From: Candidatus Omnitrophota bacterium
GTDB lineage: Bacteria; Omnitrophota; Gorgyraeia; Aquiviventales; Aquiviventaceae
Direction of reading: 5' to 3'
Assembly (NCBI GenBank): GCA_023247255.1
Contig: JAHFGV010000012.1
Location: forward strand, 12,778 to 61,225
DNA: 48,448 nt
Shown here: positions 7,767 through 13,771 of the stretch, in pieces
How the letters are laid out: every line of letters begins with the position of its first letter
Position numbering within the stretch: the stretch's first letter is position 1
Program-made: the position numbers and the translations under genes
The notes under the pieces: model-generated
The model's database searches: none
Seen by the model: the letters and a program-made list of their open reading frames with translations, nothing else
Told to the model about the DNA's origin: nothing

Positions 7767-9095
7767 TTACCATTTCCTGAGTATTTCATACAGCGTCGTA
7801 CGCTGGGCGGCTGGGAAACCGGATTCCTGGATCAGGGTGACGACTTCGTCGATAGTCGTCTTGTTGATGAAGTCTGCCGCGGCATGGACGTTTTCTTCGA
7901 ACAAAGTGCCGCCGAAATCATCTGCGCCAAAGTGCAAGGCGATTTGACCCGTTTTCTTTCCCTCGGAAAACCAAGAGGCTTGGATATGGCGAACATTGTC
8001 GAGGTAGAGCCGCGAAAATGCGATCATGCGCAGGTACTGAGTGGGGCCCGCGTGGACCTTGATGGCTTTCTCAAGCGGCGTGTTACCCGGCTTGAAGCTC
8101 CAGGGGATGAAGGCGGTGAAGCCGCCGGTTTCATCCTGAAGGGTTCGGATGTGATCCAGATGTTCCAGGATGTCCTCGTCTTGCTCAATATGCCCGAACA
8201 TCATGGTCGCCGTGGATTTGAATCCAAGTTTGTGTGCCTCGCGATGGACAGAAAGCCACGCCTCGGCAGGGCCTTTCTTTGTGGCTAATCGTCGACGGAT
8301 GCGATCGGAAAGGATCTCGGCTCCACCCCCCGGTAAGGTGAATTGACCCGCGTCCTTGAGTCGTTGTAAGACCTCGCGAATCGACAGCCCCGAGACCTGA
8401 GCCATCATCGTGATTTCTGAGGCCGTGAAAAAATGCGGGGTGACTTGCGGAAATCGTCTGCGGGTCTCACGGACGAGACGGGTGTAGTAGTCCAACGATA
8501 GACTGGGGTTGTGTCCTCCTTGCAAAAGAACCGTGGTGGCTCCTCGTTCCACGGATCGCTGGATCTTCTCCATGACCTGCTCGATGGTGAGGGTGTAGCT
8601 GTCCGCAGCGCCAGGCTTGCGGTAGAAGGCGCAGAACACGCAGTCGGTGATGCAGACGTTGGTGTAATTGGGATTCGAATCCACCACGAAGGTGACGACG
8701 GGCTCCGGGTGGAGCCCCACAGGATGAGCTTGTGGCACCAGCACTCCCACACCTTGGAATTTTCGATTGTCGATTTTGGATTGTCGATTGGAAGACGGCC
8801 GTTCAATCGAAAATCGACAATCATCAATCGACAATTCCACAGGATGAGCCTGTGGCACTGCCAGGTCCATCCCGCGTGGGGCGACATCCCGCCCACCCAA
8901 TCGGCTGCTAACTGCCGTGTCGCCCACGGCTTTCGGCCGTGGCGCAATGGCGGGGTTGAGCCGTAAGCGTACCTGCTGGGCCAGGCGACCCAACTCAAGC
9001 AGAGGCGCTTGTTGCCACAGCCACAAGCCATCCTCCCGACTCAGACGCTGACCGGATAGAAGTTTTTCTTCAAGAGCCTCAAAACAGAGGATCAT
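7767..9095 (-). CDS. mqnC: Cyclic dehypoxanthinyl futalosine synthase with in-frame repeat insertion
   Basis: 442 residues. A radical SAM enzyme of the futalosine menaquinone route that cyclises dehypoxanthine futalosine. The SAM motif CITDCVFCAF is at about 148-157, followed by LLQGGHNPSLSLDYY, LPGGGAEILSDR and TATMMFGH, all MqnC signatures. The helical N-terminus (residues 1-46) is normal, but residues about 47-129 are foreign: low-complexity, encoded by inverted repeats and with two near-identical VPQAHPV segments. After it the family sequence resumes at HPEPVVTFVVDSNPNYTN. The family's usual length is about 360, so the excess is accounted for by this block. The frame remains open. The function is probably retained only if the loop is tolerated. 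Confidence 0.88.
   Translation of the reverse strand: MILCFEALEEKLLSGQRLSREDGLWLWQQAPLLELGRLAQQVRLRLNPAIAPRPKAVGDTAVSSRLGGRDVAPRGMDLAVPQAHPVELSIDDCRFSIERPSSNRQSKIDNRKFQGVGVLVPQAHPVGLHPEPVVTFVVDSNPNYTNVCITDCVFCAFYRKPGAADSYTLTIEQVMEKIQRSVERGATTVLLQGGHNPSLSLDYYTRLVRETRRRFPQVTPHFFTASEITMMAQVSGLSIREVLQRLKDAGQFTLPGGGAEILSDRIRRRLATKKGPAEAWLSVHREAHKLGFKSTATMMFGHIEQDEDILEHLDHIRTLQDETGGFTAFIPWSFKPGNTPLEKAIKVHAGPTQYLRMIAFSRLYLDNVRHIQASWFSEGKKTGQIALHFGADDFGGTLFEENVHAAADFINKTTIDEVVTLIQESGFPAAQRTTLYEILRKW
8712..8958 (-). repeat. Composite repeat insertion inside mqnC
   Basis: About 246 bp within the coding sequence, made of several hairpins. One is CCACGGC/GCCGTGG, one is GGGCG/CGCCC. A directly repeated unit GTGCCACA(G/A)GCTCATCC appears at both sides and itself folds as CCACAGG-CTCAT-CCTGTGG. 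Between the two units lies a long inverted repeat of ATTGTCGATTTTCGATTG type, also seen at 4181-4216. No stop codon arises in the mqnC frame. Boundaries are estimated from the point where the protein departs from the family pattern. Confidence 0.75.
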
Positions 9096-9128
9096 TTATG
9101 AATTTCCGAAAATCGGCAATCGACGCTG

Positions 9129-9941
9129 TCATTCATTCCCCCGACCGATTCCTGTTTCCTCAAGCAGAAATCGAAAGCGCTCGATGGCTTCTTCTTCCGG
9201 TTGGCTGAGGCGATAGATAAAGGTGGATAGATACCGGTGGAGTTCTTCGACCGGCCGCTGGAAGGCTACAGCCTGCTCTTTGGCGATAGACTCCAACTGG
9301 GAGGTGTTCAGTGCCAAGGTTCTTGCCAGGGTGCGTTCCAGATGCTGTTTTTCGGAAGGACCGGCATCTTTGCGGATGCCCCAGACGGCGAAGACAAACG
9401 GCAGATGCTGCCAGAGCCACCACTCAAACGCAAGGTCGGTTTCATAAGGATAGGCTGTGCTGGTCTGTTGAAACCGCAGCGCCTCATCCCCGATGAGCAG
9501 CAAAGCGTCGGCTTGCGGATTGTATCCTCGGGAATAGAAGATCGGTTTTAAATGGTAGCGCTCCTCTAAAATCAGGCGCAACAAACACACGCTCGTCGAG
9601 CTTTCCTGCGTCATAGCAATCGCAGCCCTTTCAAGCAGCCGAATGGGCTTGCGGGAAAATAAAAGCGCGCTGTAGGCTCGTCCGCGCACAGCGATACCGA
9701 ATCGTCCGAGCCGCTCAAAGGTCTGCCCTAGACGAAAATAATCCACCAAGGGCAAAAGGCCTGCGGTCAGTTCTCCAGCAGCCGCTTGAGCACCCAACTG
9801 TCGCGGCACAAGATCAGAGAACGTCACCGACTCATCCGCAGGCCAGTTTCGAAAAAACGGCACGCTATTGAGATACGGAACTCTCGCAACGCGCGTGACC
9901 GTTGGCGGCAGCGTAGGTTTTGAGGGGATGGTAGACGGCAT
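9129..9941 (-). CDS. mqnA: Chorismate dehydratase
   Basis: 270 residues. MqnA makes 3-enolpyruvyl-benzoate from chorismate, the first futalosine-route step. The N-terminal RVARVPYLNSVPFF is the family signature, and the periplasmic-binding-like fold is seen in AIAMTQESSTSVCLLRLIL and DALLLIGDEAL. The only reasonable start in frame is ATG 9941, which gives a 14-residue leader before the signature and overlaps the end of mqnE by 77 bp. Thirty-three bp separate its stop from mqnC. Together with mqnE and mqnC it forms one transcription unit. Confidence 0.9.
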   Translation of the reverse strand: MPSTIPSKPTLPPTVTRVARVPYLNSVPFFRNWPADESVTFSDLVPRQLGAQAAAGELTAGLLPLVDYFRLGQTFERLGRFGIAVRGRAYSALLFSRKPIRLLERAAIAMTQESSTSVCLLRLILEERYHLKPIFYSRGYNPQADALLLIGDEALRFQQTSTAYPYETDLAFEWWLWQHLPFVFAVWGIRKDAGPSEKQHLERTLARTLALNTSQLESIAKEQAVAFQRPVEELHRYLSTFIYRLSQPEEEAIERFRFLLEETGIGRGNE

Positions 9942-10974
9942 CGCGTTCCACCGGAATACATCCTGCTTCTTGGATAAGAGCCACGAGACGTTCGCGGGTC
10001 AGGGCAACCGGAGAAGGGGCATCCGCCGCGTGCATGATGCGCTCCTCACCGATCGTTCCATCAATATCATCCGCGCCGAAATGCAGAGATACGGCTGCGA
10101 TTTCTTCCCCCATCGTGACCCAGTAGGCCTTGATGTGGGGAACATTGTCGAGCAACAGGCGGGCGATGGCGATGGTTTTGAGATCTTCGATCGCCGATGC
10201 CTGCCGAGCGACGACTCGAGTCCTGCCCGGCTGATAGGCCAAAGGGATAAAGCTCATAAACCCTTGCGTCTGATCCTGCAGCTCGCGTAGCTTGAGCATG
10301 TGATCGACACGCTCTTCATGCGTCTCCCTGTGACCGTAGAGCAACGTCGCATTCGTCGGTATTCCCAGACGATGCGCGATCCGGTGAATCTCAAGCCATC
10401 GGGGAGCACCAATCTTAAAAGGAAACAGCGCCTTGCGTATCCGCTCGGAGAAGACCTCGGCACCGCCACCGGGCAGGGCGGTGAGACCCACCGCTTGGAG
10501 TTGACGCAGGATCTCTTCAACGCTCATGCGGAATTTCTTTGAGAAGTAGTCGATCTCAACAGCCGTCCAGGCCTTGATCTGGATCTGGGGAAACTGCGCT
10601 TTAATCGCCCGGAACATTTCCAGGTAATAATCCCAGCGCCAGTCCGGATGCAGACCCCCGACGATATGAACCTCGTGGAGCTGCGGACTCAGACGATCGA
10701 GGATCTGTGCGATCGTCATCTCATACGCATTGGGCCGTCCACGCTTGGTCGCAAAGTCGCAGAACCGACACGAAAGCACGCAAACGTTCGTCGGGTTGAT
10801 CTGCCGGTTGATGACAAAATGCGCCTGATTACCCCACCGCGCGCGCTTGGCCTGATCGGCTAGCTGCCCCAGTCGGAGCAAATCCTGCGTCGCAAAGAGT
10901 TCCAGCGCCTCGTTGCGTGTGAGGCGCCTGCCTGTCTGAGCGCATGGTGTTTCTTGCAAGACGGCTGATCGCAT
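9865..10974 (-). CDS. mqnE: Aminofutalosine synthase
   Basis: 369 residues from ATG 10974. A radical SAM enzyme joining 3-enolpyruvyl-benzoate to adenosine. The SAM motif CVLSCRFCDF sits after FVINRQINPTNV, followed by VHIVGGLHPDW, LPGGGAEVFSERIR and TNATLLYGH. The C-terminal ALHFGADD-type motif appears as SLHFGADDIDGT. A longer start at ATG 11028 is possible, but the residues from 10974 align better with the usual family start and the longer form would overlap the upstream gene. The 3' end overlaps mqnA by 77 bp. It is the first recognisable gene of the mqn-bioB run. Confidence 0.9.
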   Translation of the reverse strand: MRSAVLQETPCAQTGRRLTRNEALELFATQDLLRLGQLADQAKRARWGNQAHFVINRQINPTNVCVLSCRFCDFATKRGRPNAYEMTIAQILDRLSPQLHEVHIVGGLHPDWRWDYYLEMFRAIKAQFPQIQIKAWTAVEIDYFSKKFRMSVEEILRQLQAVGLTALPGGGAEVFSERIRKALFPFKIGAPRWLEIHRIAHRLGIPTNATLLYGHRETHEERVDHMLKLRELQDQTQGFMSFIPLAYQPGRTRVVARQASAIEDLKTIAIARLLLDNVPHIKAYWVTMGEEIAAVSLHFGADDIDGTIGEERIMHAADAPSPVALTRERLVALIQEAGCIPVERDAVYHPLKTYAAANGHARCESSVSQ

Positions 10975-10997
10975 GGCCTGGCGCTTCGTAGCTCTGA

Positions 10998-11639
10998 TTA
11001 CTGCTGCGACAGATAAGAACTCTGGCATCCGCCAAAAGTCCTGAGTCGAACGTTGGGCCTCAATTCTAGGACACTATGAATCGATTGGATCTTGATCTCA
11101 CCCGCATCATCTCGAACCACAGTGAATGTGGTTTCACTGGACTCAACATCGCGAGCCTTGATTCCCAGATAACTCAGTATGTGCAAATCACTCCTCTGGG
11201 GTCCAGGACCGCTCTTCCAGGTGTAGCTAGCCCGATCAGGGCTGACGGAACGGGCCGCCTGAAGCTGATCAAATGGCTGAAAGGACGGATAGTCTGGAAT
11301 ACAAGTCTTGCGCAACCACTTGAAATAGGATCCTCGTTCACTCGGAGGGAACGGCGGATAACCCAGAATCTCATCCGTGATCGTAACCGTTGGCAGGTAA
11401 TGGCGCTCAATCCAGTCGATGTCACATCGAGCCGTTGCTACACCCAGGTCTTGGAAAAACACGTACAGCTCTCCTTCACTCAAGGGTTCTTTTGAGGTAG
11501 AGCCAGCCTCTATATTCTCTGCATGAGCCAACAGGACTACGGCAGACACGCAGCAGAAAATAACCGTCGGTCTTATGCCTAAGTACTGAGGTTTTGCAAA
11601 ATGCATCGAGGTTAGTGGCAGCGCTCGCGTCTGTGTCAT
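10998..11639 (-). CDS. Hypothetical secreted protein; N-terminus overlaps repeat copy C
   Basis: Up to 213 residues. A hydrophobic segment VIFCCVSAVVLLAHAENIEA looks like a secretion signal, followed by a soluble domain (LYVFFQDLGVATARCDIDWIERHYLP) that resembles NTF2/SnoaL-like folds in pattern only. The first 12 to 18 codons, including both candidate starts (ATG 11639 and 11606), lie within the end of repeat copy C. The native start may therefore have been replaced by repeat sequence, or the gene may be damaged. Its stop is 24 bp before the preferred mqnE start. No specific function is assigned. Confidence 0.6.
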   Translation of the reverse strand: MTQTRALPLTSMHFAKPQYLGIRPTVIFCCVSAVVLLAHAENIEAGSTSKEPLSEGELYVFFQDLGVATARCDIDWIERHYLPTVTITDEILGYPPFPPSERGSYFKWLRKTCIPDYPSFQPFDQLQAARSVSPDRASYTWKSGPGPQRSDLHILSYLGIKARDVESSETTFTVVRDDAGEIKIQSIHSVLELRPNVRLRTFGGCQSSYLSQQ

Positions 11640-11808
11640 GTTTCATGGTTTATGTGTCATGAAAAAGCAGAAAATAAACAGGCGTCTCAAGCATGGCCAA
11701 AGGGCCCCTTTTGCTTTCCATGACACATGACTCATGACACAATCCTCATTACTTCTCTTGGAATAGGACACAACACTCGGTCAACGCGTTGGCTATTTTT
11801 GCAAAAGC
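11588..11808 (+). repeat. Dispersed repeat family 1, copy C
   Basis: Same orientation as copy A: GAGGTTTTGCAAAATGCATC at the left, core arms TCATGAAAAAGCAGAAAA and CCCTTTTGCTTTCCATGA, then CCTCATTACTTCTCTTGGAA and an outer right end with TTTTTGCAAAAGCCC. The 7-base TCATGTG-like runs differ in number and sequence from the other copies while the core is well kept. It overlaps the 5' end of the minus-strand gene 10998-11639. Confidence 0.8.
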
Positions 11809-11820
11809 CCAGCACTAACT

Positions 11821-11969
11821 TAGCAGGCTGCGGAAAAACCCTTCGTGGTTCTGGTTTGAGGGTTCAGGGTTCGGGACAAATGCACCACCGCTCGTCGGTG
11901 AGATGGATCCTGGCCCCCAGCCTAGAACCCCGATCCCTGAACCGACTGGCATTTTTCAGCAGCCTGTTA
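11821..11969. repeat. Family 3 inverted-repeat element, copy 1
   Basis: About 149 bp. The ends are TAGCAGGCTGCGGAAAAA and TTTTTCAGCAGCCTGTTA, inverted with two mismatches. Inside, a second arm pair of the GGTTCAGGGTTCGGG / CCCCGATCCCTGAACC type makes most of the element a long imperfect hairpin. The element lies between family 1 copy C and the 3' end of ubiD. A second copy is at 35997-36142, and solitary TTTTTCAGCAGCCTG-like ends occur near 4245, 6245, 29437 and 42736. Confidence 0.75.
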
Positions 11970-11986
11970 GAGGCACGCTGTGCGCT

Positions 11987-13753
11987 TCACGCCTTCCAAT
12001 ATTGCTGCCAGCGCTCGTCCACCCGTCGCACCACAGAGGCATCCATTTCGATTGGGTCGGGATAGCCGGGCTTGAATGTGGCATCGATCCCCAGGCATCC
12101 CCTGTAAACTGGCCACGCGCCATTGAGCTGTGCGCGAGTGAACACGACGTCCCGGGCCGGATCAAACCGCGTGAAGATTCCCCACAGCAGGCTCTGGGTA
12201 TCTTCCAGTTCGACGTCTTCACTGACAGCAGCGATGAGCTTCACCGAAGCAAGCGCCGGGGATTCAACCAACGTCTGGATGACGTCGCGTCCGGTTCCGG
12301 AGACCTGAACGACCAGCAAGGTTTCTTCAAGCAGGCGAGAACGTTGAATCCGTGCGTGGAGAGACTTAAGGCCCTGCTCGGAAAGCTCAAGCCCCTGGGC
12401 CGGACGATTCGCAGCCTGTTCCGGGTGGCGGGTCGCATCCAGCACCATCTTGCTTCCCAGGTTGAGGGTGAAACTGGTGAAATCAAGGGTATCAAAAGGA
12501 ACCCCAGGAAGCAAGAGAAAGTCGCTGGCAGGGTCGAAATGATCACGGATGGCGCGCAAAACGGCCTTGAAGTTTCGGGCATCGACATCGGCATCAACGA
12601 GAACGAGGCATTTGGTCAGGCTCATCTGTCCGGTTCCCAACAGTCCCAGAGCGGTTTTCATCCCTTCTTTTCCAAATCGCTGAACGACCGAGGCCACCGC
12701 CAAGCTGTGGAACCCCGCCTCATAGTAGGCCCAGATATCCCGTAGCTCCGGATGGATCAGGCGAATCATCGGCAGCAGCATTTCCTGCACGGCGTTGCCG
12801 ATGTATCGGTCTTCTTGCGGGGGCTTTCCGACGACGGCAGAAAGATAAATGGGATGGCGCTTTCGCGTCATCGTCTGAATCCACAGCACCGGAAACGGAG
12901 ACGGATGCGAGTAGTGACCGAAGTGGTCTCCAAATGGCCCCTCCAGCTTGTGCTCATCCGGTGCGACGATTCCCTCAAGAACGATGTCCGCATCCGCCGG
13001 CGCTGCGGTCAGCTTCGTCTTTCCATAGACTAAGGGAACTCGGCTACCGCTGAGGAATCCGGCAAAGGCAAGCTCGTCGATTCCTTCCGGAAGCGGTGCG
13101 ACAGATGCGATATACAGGATGGGATCCCCACCGATGACGACTGCAACCGCCAAGGCTTTCGATTGGCTCTGGGCCTTCCAGTAGTGAAACCCGCCGCCTT
13201 TTTGAATCTGCCAGTGCATCAGGACCTGATCCGGGCCGATGACTTGCATGCGATAAATACCCAGATTCCGCGCATCGGTTTCTGGATCATGCGTGAGAAC
13301 CATCCCGCAGGTGATAAAACGTCCGGCGTCCTTGGGCCAGCACTTCATGATGGGCAGACGGCTCAGGTTAGGGGGTTCTTCTATTTCTTGGCAGGCAGCC
13401 CGACGCACGCGTTTGGGAGGCATGGACAGAATGCGCCCGACGCTGCGCCATTCCTCGATGAGCCGTTTGGGACGAGGAGGCATCGCCGCTTCCATCAAGC
13501 GTTTGAGCTCAGCACCGACCTGCTGCGGATGTCGGCCTAAGGCAAGCTCGATGCGTCGGTCATTGCCCAGAAGATTGATCGCTAAAGGAAAGGAAGAGCC
13601 CTTCACCCGTTCAAAAAGCAGAGCCGGCCCTTGCGACTTAACCACCCGCGTGGCAATCTCCGTAATCTCAAGCTCTGCATCCACCTCCACGCGTATGCGC
13701 GCCAGTTGATTTTCCCGCTCGAGCCGATAGAGAAACTGCGCCAGATCAGCCAT
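11987..13753 (-). CDS. ubiD: UbiD family decarboxylase, menaquinone-type
   Basis: 588 residues. UbiD enzymes use prenylated FMN to decarboxylate aromatic acids. The start RLERENQLARIRVEVDAELEI and the central block VLEGIVAPDEHKLEGPFGDH with FGHYS are diagnostic, as is LVYGKTKL nearby; these hold the prenyl-FMN-binding and acidic catalytic residues. The length, longer than E. coli UbiD, matches the menaquinone decarboxylases of futalosine-pathway bacteria. The link to the mqn operon 1 kb downstream supports a role in late menaquinone synthesis (inference). The start lies 18 bp after the SNF2 helicase stop on the same strand, with no strong ribosome site. Confidence 0.88.
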   Translation of the reverse strand: MADLAQFLYRLERENQLARIRVEVDAELEITEIATRVVKSQGPALLFERVKGSSFPLAINLLGNDRRIELALGRHPQQVGAELKRLMEAAMPPRPKRLIEEWRSVGRILSMPPKRVRRAACQEIEEPPNLSRLPIMKCWPKDAGRFITCGMVLTHDPETDARNLGIYRMQVIGPDQVLMHWQIQKGGGFHYWKAQSQSKALAVAVVIGGDPILYIASVAPLPEGIDELAFAGFLSGSRVPLVYGKTKLTAAPADADIVLEGIVAPDEHKLEGPFGDHFGHYSHPSPFPVLWIQTMTRKRHPIYLSAVVGKPPQEDRYIGNAVQEMLLPMIRLIHPELRDIWAYYEAGFHSLAVASVVQRFGKEGMKTALGLLGTGQMSLTKCLVLVDADVDARNFKAVLRAIRDHFDPASDFLLLPGVPFDTLDFTSFTLNLGSKMVLDATRHPEQAANRPAQGLELSEQGLKSLHARIQRSRLLEETLLVVQVSGTGRDVIQTLVESPALASVKLIAAVSEDVELEDTQSLLWGIFTRFDPARDVVFTRAQLNGAWPVYRGCLGIDATFKPGYPDPIEMDASVVRRVDERWQQYWKA

Positions 13754-13771
13754 GAGTTCGCAATTCGAAAA

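Noticed and set aside
11903-12745. Long plus-strand reading frame opposite ubiD
   Set aside because: It is a shadow of ubiD on the other strand with no domain or ribosome site. The same applies to the long frame at 7308-8288 opposite mqnC and to 39108-39860 opposite treS-mak/glgE.
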